Assembly (NCBI GenBank): GCA_013001595.1
Contig: JABDMH010000093.1
Coordinates: forward strand, 62,001-126,000
Length of the DNA: 64,000 nucleotides
Reading direction: 5' to 3'
Origin: Saprospiraceae bacterium
Lineage (GTDB): Bacteria > Bacteroidota > Bacteroidia > Chitinophagales > Saprospiraceae
Of this stretch, positions 55,372-64,000 are shown piece by piece. Within the stretch, counting starts at the first letter, position 1; every line of letters starts with the position of its first letter. The notes below the pieces were generated by a model. It saw only the letters and a list, made by a program, of their open reading frames with translations, had not been told where the DNA came from and made no database searches. The translations under genes were made by a program, and so were the position numbers.

Positions 55372-55530
55372 TCAAAAGTAGAATTTGATGTAATTCCAGA
55401 TGGCTAATCGGTTTTTGTAGATCAGAATAACCGCTGCAATGCAAGAGAAAATAAGCACCATTTTGGTGTTCCTTTTCACTAGCTGATATTTTTCCTGTCG
55501 ACTCCGATAACGATGTTTGCTGTACGACAC
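55372..55530 (-). CDS. Small single-span membrane protein, coupled to phzF
   Basis: 52 codons starting at GTG (55530), whose G is the last base of the phzF stop (TAGTG). N-terminal half is basic (SKHRYRSRQEKYQLVKRNTK), followed by one hydrophobic helix (MVLIFSCIAAVILIY, about 24-38) and a short tail NRLAIWNYIKFYF. This looks like a septum-type or DivIC/FtsL-less short membrane anchor, but no family is recognised. The one-base overlap and coding-like composition favour a real gene. Not long enough for standard gene-length cut-offs. Confidence 0.55.
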   Translation of the reverse strand: MSYSKHRYRSRQEKYQLVKRNTKMVLIFSCIAAVILIYKNRLAIWNYIKFYF

Positions 55531-56315
55531 TAAATGTATATTTTGCCCACTAAATAAGTGACTGCCCGACCGTAAAGGTAAACGCGATCATCGATGATAC
55601 GGCAAGTCAATTCTCCGCTGCGCGATGAAAGTTGCTGTGCAGATAACTCCGCTTTACCCATTCGTTGATTCCAAAAAGGTGCCAAAAGTGTGTGCGCTGA
55701 GCCGGTCACTGGATCCTCGGCAATACCAAAGGCTGGATAAAAGCAACGACTGACAAAGTCACAATGTTGACCCGGGGCAGAGATGATCAGGCCGCGAGCC
55801 TGCAGCTTACTGATCAATGGCAAGTCCGGTTTGAAATTGCGGATTTCTTCCTCACTTTGCAAAATCACCAAGTAATCATCTTTACCTCGAAGGTGGGGCT
55901 CTTTACTTGTAGGGCATAGTAATCTTATTTTTTCGACATCGTTTAAACTCTTCCGCGGTAAATCGACTGGAAAATCCATAAGGTAACCCACTGTTTCCTT
56001 AGTGATTAGCAACGGACCACTGCGACTGTGAAAAACGAGTTTCTTACGGGTTTCTCCCAAATGCTGATAGAGACAATGTGCGGCTGCTAGTGTAGCATGC
56101 CCACATAGATCAACTTCAACTTTTGGTGTCATCCAACGGATGTGATATTTATCATCAGACTTGACCACAAAGGCGGTCTCAGAAAGATTATTTTCTGCTG
56201 CTATTTTCTGCATGGTGGAATCGTCAATCCATGCCTCGAGTGGGATGATTGCTGCAGGGTTACCTGAAAACAGTGTGTTTGCGAAGGCATCAATCTGGTA
56301 AATGTCGAGTTCCAT
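55530..56315 (-). CDS. PhzF-family isomerase/epimerase-like protein
   Basis: 261 residues from the ATG at 56315 (MELDIYQIDAFANTLFSGNP), normal size. Diaminopimelate-epimerase-like fold with the catalytic glutamate region NNLSETAFVV, the sheet motif RWMTPKVEVDLCGHATLAAA and, near the end, FYPAFGIAEDPVTGSAHTLL. Members isomerise small metabolites as in phenazine synthesis, but most have unknown substrates. It shares one base with the small ORF downstream and follows the large chimera gene on the same strand. Confidence 0.93.
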   Translation of the reverse strand: MELDIYQIDAFANTLFSGNPAAIIPLEAWIDDSTMQKIAAENNLSETAFVVKSDDKYHIRWMTPKVEVDLCGHATLAAAHCLYQHLGETRKKLVFHSRSGPLLITKETVGYLMDFPVDLPRKSLNDVEKIRLLCPTSKEPHLRGKDDYLVILQSEEEIRNFKPDLPLISKLQARGLIISAPGQHCDFVSRCFYPAFGIAEDPVTGSAHTLLAPFWNQRMGKAELSAQQLSSRSGELTCRIIDDRVYLYGRAVTYLVGKIYI

Positions 56316-56398
56316 ATTGCAAATTAGCTGTTCATGATCTGACATCTCCATGGTCAGATTTTCTTCAATGGCAGCAGCGATCACATCTTATCTTTCTT

Positions 56399-59300
56399 TT
56401 AGAAATCAAGCCCCATTGAAAAATGAAGCTTGGGCTTTTGAGTAATTCGCGTCTCTACACCCCAAGCATAATCTAGGCGTAGAAAGTAGCCAAAAAGCAT
56501 CGTCCGTAAACCTACTCCATAGCCGATTACTATTGGGTCTCGGTAGTAGTTCACTTTCAACTTTACGGTTGGTGGATTTTCCAGATTGACGATATTGATG
56601 GGATTTTCTTCATCAAATGGAGATATACCCTCCCAAGCTGCCCCTGCATCAGCAAAACCAACCAGCTGAAGATGCCGAATAAAGGACATCTTGATTGGTC
56701 TGCGACTAAAATATTTGAACAATGGAAGGCGCAATTCAGTATTCACAAGCGCGTAGGTCGAGCCATTGCGAATGTTGTAATCAAACCCCCTTAAACTTGG
56801 ACTAATGGTCTGGAAAGCAAAATTTCCACCTGTGGGTTGAGGAATTTGATCATTGAATTTCGGAATCAACCAATTATCTGAGCCTCCCAAGAAGTATAAG
56901 ATCTTTTCTGATCCAAAGGATGTAGCAGCCGCGAGGCGCCCCGCTAATACAGAATGTTTGAAGAAGTTGAGGTAATGCCTGGCGTCTGTTCCAATCACGG
57001 TCATAAACCCTTTGGATAACTGCAGAGAAAGTGGATCAATAGAAAAAGAGAACTTCTTAACGGCCTCCGTAAACACCTTAAACCTGGTGCCAGAGCGAAT
57101 ATTCAAGTCAATATCTAGCGAATTGTCGAATACATATTCAAGCTTAACTCCAAATCGTTGTGCCTCTAGATCAGGACTATTCAGTGAATTTATATCCGAT
57201 GCTAGCACGGTTGTTTTGTCTTGGCGAAGTGTAGCTGTAGCACGCAGACTATGATAGATGTCCAAGGGGTAGCGGACACCAAATTGGCCCAGGAGGATTT
57301 TAGTTCGGATTCGTGCGGGGTCGCCAGACTCCAATGCTTGATTTTCGCTAATTGTCCTGCGATATACCGCATAGCGTTTGTCCAATCGATTCTTGCGGTC
57401 ATCATGGACTAAGAAAAACTCAGCTCCATTAAATCCCGTTGGAATTCTTACCCCTCCTTCGAACACATAATCTTCGAAAAGATCCTTAAAAGAAGACTTT
57501 ATCAAGACGCCAATTGGTGGGGGCTCATACTCCCTCTTGAAAGCTGTATAACTATCTAGTCCTCCAAATAGCGGATCGTTGTCCATATTGGCACTAAGTG
57601 AATGCAGTTTGAATTTAAGTTGATAGGGAACGATGCGCAATCGATTAATGGCTAAACTATCGACACTGGAGGTTTTTCGGTTTACTACGTTTGTCGTAGG
57701 AACAATTAGTGCACTTGTGGCTGCTTCTAGTATTTCTTCAGCCTCATCAGATTCCATGTCTCCAAACTCTGATTGAAACAGGTACTTCTTACCATCATCT
57801 GATAACTTGCTAGACCGTATTATTTCTCTGGATGGTTTGGGAGCCGAAGGGGCTATGGGTATTACTTCCTCCGGAATATCTTTTTGCTGATCAATAATCT
57901 GGTGGTGTAAGCTCGTGTTGGCTTGTACGGTTCTATCGGATAGTGGTTTTTCGTACACTACGTAGTCGTTTACCTTGTAAAAGGTCTCTACTGCCTTACC
58001 TTGACCCGCATCGACATCAAATTCCTGAATGTTATGGAGGTAATTGGTTAGATATTTAGTTGTTGACTCGTAAACCGTCCTGAAGGTATCTACAGTAGTG
58101 ACAATCAGACTATCCACAAGTGAATCAATCATCGTTGGAGGAAGCACCAGTTCAGATTCATCAGTAAAAGTGACTCGAATCCGGGGTTCCTGGGCACGGC
58201 GTGCTTGAACCATTTTACGATTGATAATCCCATTTGCATAGCTCAAGTAAACTATACCGTCGCCGACCGGCACCGGTTTTCTAAGATCCACACCAGTCTC
58301 TTTAGTGATCTGGTACAACGCCGTTCCTTCTTCCTCTAATGCCAAATGGAATAAGTTGAAGTTTTCAAAAGGCAGCACAGTATCTACACTACTGCTCCTT
58401 TGATAGGCATCTGGACGATTAGAGCTAAATAAAATGCCATTGACTCCATCCACTTCTCCTATACGTACATCCAGTTCGTCATAAATATCTTTGGTAAGTT
58501 GGTTGGACTGTCTAGTATTTGGGGTATAGTAAAATAGATCAACCATTCCTTCTGACAAAGCAGAAAAAATCAACTCCTTCTCACTGAGACAATCCATAGA
58601 GTATACGCGCTGATACCTCTCCGGCAGTACTTGTGAAATGGTGCTGCCATCTCGGAAGTTGATCAGTTTTAATGTAATTTGATCACGATATTCATATAAG
58701 ATAAATAGACCTGACCCGTCAGGTGTCCAGGCAACCATGGGGTAATTATAGTCTGTGGCTTGTAGATTGTTACGATATCCATGTTTAAAGATTTTCTTTA
58801 TCTGACCTGTTTGTAAGTCTCGCAACAGAATCCGGGTTTTGCTAATGTTATTATCGATAATGACTAGGCGTGTTCCATCAGGACTGTACCTCAGGTGACT
58901 AACCGGCACCCTTTTTTTACGTTTGAAGGTCACTTTTTCACCCCCAATAATAGGCTGAAATAGTTCTTGCTCAGCTTCATATCTTTTTTTAAAGTACTGC
59001 TCCCACTGCGAAACAATTTCCTCGAAAGGAATACCAAACACGTATAAGAAGGCATCTTCGACACTACGATTTATACGGGTGAGGTAAAGCAGATTGGATA
59101 TTTCTGACTTGCCGTAGGTTACGCCGATGTAATACCAAAGTGAATGGCCAACGATATTGGGATAATAAGCACTGATTCTTTTAAAGTCAGTTTTACGCTC
59201 ATGCAAGAAAATATTACGCAGTTGATCATCGCTTTTGTGATCCCAGTAAGATCCAACATAATCGGACAGTCCACCCTGAAACCATTCTGGTATGGCTGCT

Positions 59301-59797
59301 GAAACAGAATTCTGAACAACCTCCTGTAGATTGGATCCAAAAAACATGTTGTTAAGAAAAATCCTCGCTACCCCCCTTCGGATATCACGTCTTAAGTTGC
59401 CATGATTGCCATCAAATTGAACAAAGATCTTACTCCCTTCGATCTTTGTCCTACCTGCCTCGGTATGAAAGGATTCTTCGTGGCCAATATTACTTTGCTT
59501 AAGGTCAGAGACGTCTGTGTATACGAGAATCTGAATTTTGTCATTTATACGATGCTCAATGATGTCAAGGATCTCATCATGATCTTGCTCTGCATATTTG
59601 ACCGTAGAGATTCCGTGATTTCGCGCTTTCCCATACCAATAGGTAATGAAATTCTCACTCTCATAGAATAACCATTGGTCAAAATCATCGTGATACTGTA
59701 TCCGGTTTTTCCCATATTCTACCTGTTCTACCTGAGCGTATATTGCTGCATAGCAAATCACCAGTAAAAAAAGAGTAGACTTCAGTTTCCTAAACAT
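56399..59797 (-). CDS. Large envelope protein: metallopeptidase-like domain, TolB-like propeller, outer-membrane barrel
   Basis: 1132 residues from the ATG at 59797 with a signal peptide (MFRKLKSTLFLLVICYAAIY). Residues about 25-270 resemble a gluzincin-like C-terminal region (EWFQGGLSDYVGSYWDHKSD, then LLYLTRINRSVEDAFLYVFG) but I see no HExxH, so it is probably inactive. Residues about 285-600 carry WD40/PD40 repeats of the TolB kind (LRYSPDGTRLVIIDNNIS, VAWTPDGSGLFILYEYR). The last ~400 residues look like a BamA/Omp85-like surface-antigen barrel (LGAEKDW-type strands, GYGVGLRTMLFGYFLRLDYA, ending LHFSMGLDF). Function unknown; the composition suggests an outer-membrane assembly or secretion role. 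Confidence 0.78.
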   Translation of the reverse strand: MFRKLKSTLFLLVICYAAIYAQVEQVEYGKNRIQYHDDFDQWLFYESENFITYWYGKARNHGISTVKYAEQDHDEILDIIEHRINDKIQILVYTDVSDLKQSNIGHEESFHTEAGRTKIEGSKIFVQFDGNHGNLRRDIRRGVARIFLNNMFFGSNLQEVVQNSVSAAIPEWFQGGLSDYVGSYWDHKSDDQLRNIFLHERKTDFKRISAYYPNIVGHSLWYYIGVTYGKSEISNLLYLTRINRSVEDAFLYVFGIPFEEIVSQWEQYFKKRYEAEQELFQPIIGGEKVTFKRKKRVPVSHLRYSPDGTRLVIIDNNISKTRILLRDLQTGQIKKIFKHGYRNNLQATDYNYPMVAWTPDGSGLFILYEYRDQITLKLINFRDGSTISQVLPERYQRVYSMDCLSEKELIFSALSEGMVDLFYYTPNTRQSNQLTKDIYDELDVRIGEVDGVNGILFSSNRPDAYQRSSSVDTVLPFENFNLFHLALEEEGTALYQITKETGVDLRKPVPVGDGIVYLSYANGIINRKMVQARRAQEPRIRVTFTDESELVLPPTMIDSLVDSLIVTTVDTFRTVYESTTKYLTNYLHNIQEFDVDAGQGKAVETFYKVNDYVVYEKPLSDRTVQANTSLHHQIIDQQKDIPEEVIPIAPSAPKPSREIIRSSKLSDDGKKYLFQSEFGDMESDEAEEILEAATSALIVPTTNVVNRKTSSVDSLAINRLRIVPYQLKFKLHSLSANMDNDPLFGGLDSYTAFKREYEPPPIGVLIKSSFKDLFEDYVFEGGVRIPTGFNGAEFFLVHDDRKNRLDKRYAVYRRTISENQALESGDPARIRTKILLGQFGVRYPLDIYHSLRATATLRQDKTTVLASDINSLNSPDLEAQRFGVKLEYVFDNSLDIDLNIRSGTRFKVFTEAVKKFSFSIDPLSLQLSKGFMTVIGTDARHYLNFFKHSVLAGRLAAATSFGSEKILYFLGGSDNWLIPKFNDQIPQPTGGNFAFQTISPSLRGFDYNIRNGSTYALVNTELRLPLFKYFSRRPIKMSFIRHLQLVGFADAGAAWEGISPFDEENPINIVNLENPPTVKLKVNYYRDPIVIGYGVGLRTMLFGYFLRLDYAWGVETRITQKPKLHFSMGLDF

Positions 59798-59884
59798 AGA
59801 TAAGTATGGTATCCTTAAGCACAGAATAGACAAAATACGACTTTACTAAAAAAGTTACTCTCTTATAACGTAAAAAGCCTAGCT

Positions 59885-60523
59885 ATGGTTACCTCACTAA
59901 CCTTTAATGCATTTCAAGAAAATACTTACATCATTTCTACATCTGGCAAAGAAGCAGTAATCATAGATCCGGGATGTCACTCGAGCGAGGAAAAAATGCG
60001 CTTGGATAAGCATATCGTTGATCAAGGTTTGCAGGTCAAAGCGCTTCTTAACACTCATTGCCATATTGATCATGTATTCGGAAATAAATTTGTAGTTGAA
60101 AAATATAGGGTCAAGTTGTATACCCACAAGGGAGAATTGCCTGTGCTCGCAGCAGTACCCCAAGTGGCTACCATGTATGGATTACCCACTGAAGTGTCCC
60201 CCCCGCCTGACGAGTTTTTAGCGCAAGGAGACAAATTCAAATTGGGGTCAACTGAATTGCTGGTACTTTTTATGCCAGGGCATTCTCCTGCCAGTATAGG
60301 CTTTTATTGTGAGGAAGAAAACTATGTCATTGCTGGTGATGTGCTATTCGATGGCAGTATTGGGCGGACGGACCTACCTGGTGGCAACTTTGATACCCTC
60401 ATTCAGAGCATTAGATCAGAACTCTTAACCTTACCAGATCATACGATAGTCTATCCAGGTCATGGTGAGTCTACTACGGTGGGAAAGGAACGTGCGTCAA
60501 ATCCATTTCTGAGAGGTATTTAA
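59885..60523 (+). CDS. MBL-fold metallo-hydrolase (glyoxalase II-like)
   Basis: 212 residues. Metallo-beta-lactamase fold with the zinc motif HxHxDH as NTHCHIDHVFGNK, followed by MPGHSPASIGFYC, VIAGDVLFDGSIGRTDLPGG and VYPGHGESTTVG with the remaining ligands. Related enzymes are hydroxyacylglutathione hydrolase or persulfide dioxygenase-like; since the organism appears to use bacillithiol (bshA), a bacillithiol-linked substrate is possible but speculative. Confidence 0.93.
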   Translation: MVTSLTFNAFQENTYIISTSGKEAVIIDPGCHSSEEKMRLDKHIVDQGLQVKALLNTHCHIDHVFGNKFVVEKYRVKLYTHKGELPVLAAVPQVATMYGLPTEVSPPPDEFLAQGDKFKLGSTELLVLFMPGHSPASIGFYCEEENYVIAGDVLFDGSIGRTDLPGGNFDTLIQSIRSELLTLPDHTIVYPGHGESTTVGKERASNPFLRGI

Positions 60524-60691
60524 TGACCCAGGACAATGAACTTATAACCAGACGATTCTGTAGACTTTCCTTAAATTGACGAGCAGCCCACTCAATTTTC
60601 ATGGTGTCTTATTTTCACGTGCTGTCGCACTCGACTCTTCAAGGTCATTCGTTCAGTGAGTCAAAAAGACCTGGAGTTGAATAAAACGGGG

Positions 60692-61294
60692 TTAGAACAA
60701 TTGTGTTTGAACAGGTCGGGGCAAGAGTTGAAATGACTTGCGGTGTAAGCTGCAAGGACCATATTTTTCAATAGCCAGACGATGTGCCAATGTTGGATAC
60801 CCCTTATTGGTATCCCAAGCATAGTAAGGATATTTTCGATGTTTCCGCTCCATATAATCATCGCGGTAAGTCTTGGCCAGGATCGAAGCAGCGGCAATAG
60901 AAGCGATCTTTCCATCTCCTTTGATGATGCATTCAAAAGGTATACCCTTAAACGGCTTGAAACGATTGCCGTCAATCAATAACTTCTCTGGATCTCGGTC
61001 TAACTTAGCAATAGCATGGTGCATAGCCTCGAAGGAGGCATTGAGTATATTGATCTTATCAATGGTAGTAGGTGTGCAATAAGAAACAGCAAATGCCAAT
61101 GCGCCATCTTCGATCTCTTTGCGCAGTTGTTCGCGTTGATCCTTGGATGTTTTCTTCGAATCATCAAGATCTTCAAGCCAGAAATCTGCAGGTAAAATGA
61201 CTGCTGCTGCGAAAACGGGACCGGCTAAACATCCCCTCCCGGCTTCATCACAGCCAGCTTCTAGCATATCTGGATTTAATCTTGGTGGTAACAC
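60692..61294 (-). CDS. rnhB: Ribonuclease HII
   Basis: 200 residues from GTG at 61294, chosen because the family begins about ten residues before EAGCDEAGRGCLAGPVFAAA, where D16 and E17 are catalytic. Also DSKKTSKDQREQLRKEI, LLIDGNRFKPF and ASIAAASILAKTYRDDYMER. Cleaves RNA in RNA-DNA hybrids, including single ribonucleotides. An ATG at 61267 would remove the conserved N-terminal residues. Confidence 0.94.
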   Translation of the reverse strand: MLPPRLNPDMLEAGCDEAGRGCLAGPVFAAAVILPADFWLEDLDDSKKTSKDQREQLRKEIEDGALAFAVSYCTPTTIDKINILNASFEAMHHAIAKLDRDPEKLLIDGNRFKPFKGIPFECIIKGDGKIASIAAASILAKTYRDDYMERKHRKYPYYAWDTNKGYPTLAHRLAIEKYGPCSLHRKSFQLLPRPVQTQLF

Positions 61295-61364
61295 ATAACG
61301 AATATATGCATATGATAGAGACCCTACCTAGCTTTGACAGATAAAAATCACACCTTGAGTCAGC

Positions 61365-62489
61365 TTAGATTCTGCGAATACGAAATTCTACCCTTCGATT
61401 GTGTTGACGTCCTTCATCCGTATCATTTGTAGCTAGAGGTCTGGTTGTTCCATATCCGATATACGAGAGCCTTTCCGGTTCTATGCCTTGATCCAACAGG
61501 TAATTTACCACTGCTTTAGCTCGTCGATTGGACAATCGCATGTTGTATTCAAAGGAACCTTGATGATCCGTATGTCCTCCAATCTCAATTTCCATAGTAG
61601 GATATTCAACTAGAATATTACGCAGTTTTTGCAATTCATTTAACCCACGGGCCTTTACTACCGTCTTATCTGTATCGAAATAGATGTGGTCAAGGGGTAT
61701 CACCTTGTCTTCTACAAGAGGATACCAATCTGCAAACTCGTCTTTTGATTCAGCAAGAATTGGAGGTCGCTTATACACCTTAACATCATCAATATAGTAA
61801 TAGGCAAAATTATGGTTGTTCTCTGCTCCCTCACTACTCTCCGTCCCTTGGTCACTGAAGAAGTTTCCAATCACTAGAAATTTGCAGGCTTCATTTGCTG
61901 TAAAATCTCCTTGTATCTTATGCCAGATGTATTCATTTCCTGGCACAATCTTCTTACTGTAGATTTGTGGATCTTTTAAGACTACCCGATCTGTTTTTTC
62001 TTGGAGTTTTTCTTTTGTGAAGTAGATGCCCAAATTATTGGAATGTATGCCCGTATGTAGCGGAGATGCCCAAAACTCAACGTGATATGCCTGATTAGGA
62101 ACCAGGGGTTTTTTCAAGTTCACCTGAATATACTCTCGACAATGGGGCTTACCATTTGTACATCCGAATGCTGTAATACCAACCATGTGATTGCCAGATC
62201 TTGGCTTTTTTCTGCCAAAACCTTTTTCCTTCCACGACTCTGGTACACGAATATTCGGTCCATATACGTCTGGTGATGCCTCAGATGCTGAACTCCAATC
62301 CTTAACCAAGGAAGTGAAGTCAGAACCTCTATAAAACCACCCATGCGGTAGAATGGAAAAGGCCTCAAACCCACTGTTAGGAACGAGATTTTCTTGATCA
62401 TTCTCGGGTTTCGCAGCACTCACCAACAACATTATAGCGAGCAAGCAACAACCAAAGAAACCCACTGTCTTATAGTGTACAGTTTCCAT
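61365..62489 (-). CDS. OmpA-family envelope protein with N-terminal jelly-roll-like domain
   Basis: 374 residues. N-terminal hydrophobic stretch (about 8-26), then a beta-rich module (about 30-245; NLVPNSGFEAFSILPHGWFY, YIQVNLKKPLVPNQAYHVEF, YYYIDDVKVYK) that looks like a carbohydrate-binding-type jelly roll. The C-terminal OmpA domain (about 262-374) has IYFDTDKTVVKARGLNEL, IGGHTDHQGSFEYNMRLSNR and GYGTTRPLATNDTDEGRQHN, which binds peptidoglycan. Thus it may link cell wall to an outer glycan (inference). Transcribed towards rnhB; divergent from the aldehyde dehydrogenase. Confidence 0.85.
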   Translation of the reverse strand: METVHYKTVGFFGCCLLAIMLLVSAAKPENDQENLVPNSGFEAFSILPHGWFYRGSDFTSLVKDWSSASEASPDVYGPNIRVPESWKEKGFGRKKPRSGNHMVGITAFGCTNGKPHCREYIQVNLKKPLVPNQAYHVEFWASPLHTGIHSNNLGIYFTKEKLQEKTDRVVLKDPQIYSKKIVPGNEYIWHKIQGDFTANEACKFLVIGNFFSDQGTESSEGAENNHNFAYYYIDDVKVYKRPPILAESKDEFADWYPLVEDKVIPLDHIYFDTDKTVVKARGLNELQKLRNILVEYPTMEIEIGGHTDHQGSFEYNMRLSNRRAKAVVNYLLDQGIEPERLSYIGYGTTRPLATNDTDEGRQHNRRVEFRIRRI

Positions 62490-62634
62490 CAGACTTTGAT
62501 AACTAGATTACGTGATCCTTATTTAAACGACATCAAATAAATGATTGATGACATGAAAAACCAGATCAAAATATTAACTTATTCAATCACCTTACACCAT
62601 GTAGATCCGCACTTCAAATTAAAGAACGAATAGA

Positions 62635-64000
62635 ATGGACAAGGAATTTCTTCAAACACTACAAATTGACCAGCATAATCATGGCAGCATTGCAGGGTTT
62701 GACACAATGGTCGGAGACGAGGAAATATCATCCTCTTCTCCTGTCGATGGAACTTTGATAGGTCGGGTATCGCTAACCGATGCTGGAAATTATGAAAAAA
62801 TCGTGATAAGAGCACAATCCGCCTTTGAAGAGTGGCGTAGATGGCCTGCTCCCAAGCGGGGATCTGTCATACAAGCATTTGGTCAACTGCTGCGAGATCA
62901 CAAGGATGCGCTGGGTAACCTGGTATCTTATGAGATGGGCAAAAGTATTCAAGAGGGTCTTGGAGAAGTGCAAGAAATGATAGACATCTGCGCTTTTTCA
63001 GTGGGGTTATCACGCCAACTTTACGGATTGACCATGCACTCAGAGCGACTCGATCACCGAATGTATGAACAATGGCACCCCTTGGGAATAGTCGGCATCA
63101 TCAGTGCATTTAATTTTCCTGTAGCTGTCTGGTCTTGGAATGCCATGGTGGCCATCGTATGTGGTAATGCGTGCATTTGGAAAGCATCGGAAAAAACACC
63201 ATTGTGTGCTGTGGCATGTCAGAAACTTTTTTGCCAGGCAGCTAAAGCTTTGGGAGCTCCCGCTGCGATTTCTTGCATCATAACTGGTGATCACAAGCTA
63301 GGTAAGATGCTGACTGCAGACCAACGAATCTCACTTGTATCAGCGACTGGAAGCTCAAAAATGGGTAAGTCCTTGGCGCAAACCGTAGCGGCAAGATTAG
63401 GTAGGTCACTATTGGAACTAGGTGGCAATAATGCCATGATTATATCAAAGCATGCCGATATTGATATTGCCATTAGAGCGGCTGTTTTTGGAGCAGTAGG
63501 CACAGCCGGTCAACGCTGCACGAGTACTCGTCGACTGATAATACATCAAGACCATTATGATCTTATTAAGGAGAGATTAAAAATGGCATACAGCCAAATA
63601 CGTATAGGAAATCCACTTGATCCTTCTATGCATATGGGTCCATTGATTGATAGAGACGCAGTGCATGCATACCTTGAAGCCATAGAGATCGTCCAAAGAT
63701 TTGGTGGCAACTTTATTGTCTCAGGAGGGGTCATCGAAGGAAGTGGTTTTCAAAGCGGCTGCTATGTACGTCCTTGTATCGCGGAGGTTGAAAATCATTA
63801 TGACATCGTTCAAAAGGAGACCTTCGCACCCATACTATATTTAATAAAATACCAAAGTTTAAAACAAGCCATTCAGCTACAAAATGATGTGCCTCAGGGG
63901 TTATCCTCATCAATTATAACCGAATACCTGAAAGAAGCGGAACTATTTCTCTCCGCATCTGGATCCGACTGTGGTATTGCGAATGTAAATATTGGTACCA
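62635..64000 (+). CDS. Aldehyde dehydrogenase, ALDH7 type (runs off right edge)
   Basis: 455 codons from the ATG at 62635 to the window edge, no stop. Features: WHPLGIVGIISAFNFPVAVW, the NAD-binding SATGSSKMGKSLAQTV, LELGGNNAMIIS with the catalytic glutamate region and the nucleophile in AGQRCTSTRRL, then QKETFAPILYLIKY. AGQRCTSTRRL and LGGNNA are typical of ALDH7 (alpha-aminoadipic/piperideine-6-carboxylate dehydrogenase), implying lysine or related amine catabolism. Roughly the last 50-60 residues are missing. Divergent from the OmpA gene. Confidence 0.9.
   Translation, partial: MDKEFLQTLQIDQHNHGSIAGFDTMVGDEEISSSSPVDGTLIGRVSLTDAGNYEKIVIRAQSAFEEWRRWPAPKRGSVIQAFGQLLRDHKDALGNLVSYEMGKSIQEGLGEVQEMIDICAFSVGLSRQLYGLTMHSERLDHRMYEQWHPLGIVGIISAFNFPVAVWSWNAMVAIVCGNACIWKASEKTPLCAVACQKLFCQAAKALGAPAAISCIITGDHKLGKMLTADQRISLVSATGSSKMGKSLAQTVAARLGRSLLELGGNNAMIISKHADIDIAIRAAVFGAVGTAGQRCTSTRRLIIHQDHYDLIKERLKMAYSQIRIGNPLDPSMHMGPLIDRDAVHAYLEAIEIVQRFGGNFIVSGGVIEGSGFQSGCYVRPCIAEVENHYDIVQKETFAPILYLIKYQSLKQAIQLQNDVPQGLSSSIITEYLKEAELFLSASGSDCGIANVNIGT

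Noticed and set aside
60524-60691. Possible inverted repeat between the MBL gene and rnhB
   Set aside because: Only a weak GACTC/GAGTC pair is visible, with no T-run, so I do not call it a terminator.

Overview
The window reads as chromosomal DNA of a free-living or environmental member of the Bacteroidota, possibly a Saprospiria/Lewinella-like lineage (the lineage is inference). Evidence seen in the sequence: type IX secretion (T9SS) sorting domains, PorP/SprF- and PorZ-like proteins, the gliding lipoprotein GldD next to GldE, bacillithiol gene bshA, DUF2851 beside lpxK, and several matches to the Bacteroidota promoter (TTG, about 17-23 nt, TAnnTTTG). I found no rRNA, tRNA, CRISPR array, insertion sequence or prophage. 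Both ends cut a gene: a secreted metalloprotease on the left and an ALDH7-type aldehyde dehydrogenase on the right.

Layout. 1-9.6 kb holds cell-surface genes: the metalloprotease, a 1168-residue predicted outer-membrane protein with a SprA-like stretch, a LuxR-type response regulator, a cohesin/SprB-repeat protein with a type B T9SS signal, its PorP/SprF-like neighbour, and a yceI gene broken by a one-base frameshift. 9.7-16 kb: a MerR regulator, bshA, porZ, nadD, dnaN. 16-26.4 kb: a lone inactive M16 subunit, mreB-mreC-mreD-PBP2, folA, DUF2851, lpxK and a Wzi/RemB-like outer-membrane protein. 26.4-33.6 kb is a glycan island (methyltransferase, two GT2, one GT4, two polytopic GT39-like transferases) with genes in mixed orientation. 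33.6-37.1 kb: gpmI, a lipoprotein and rpsF-rpsR-rplI. 37.1-46.7 kb: a DUF1501/DUF1800 pair, a thioredoxin-fold protein, pdxA, rsmA, a YqeY protein, a TrpF-like barrel, an alkyltransferase-like protein, two small ORFs and recA. 46.7-50.5 kb: mutY-ssb-gldE-gldD. 50.5-64 kb: comF-like gene, an M42 peptidase-pterin dehydratase-aminotransferase operon with a clear promoter, a flippase, phzF with a coupled 52-codon ORF, a 1132-residue TolB-like/outer-membrane chimera, an MBL hydrolase, rnhB, an OmpA protein and the aldehyde dehydrogenase.

Themes. Much of the content builds or decorates the envelope: cell-shape (mreBCD/PBP2), lipid A (lpxK), surface polysaccharide (GT island, flippase), and T9SS/gliding (PorZ, GldD, GldE, PorP/SprF and a CTD-bearing cargo). 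Housekeeping genes are interleaved. Eight genes appear to need a TTG or GTG start, so starts were set individually and often differ from the longest open frame.
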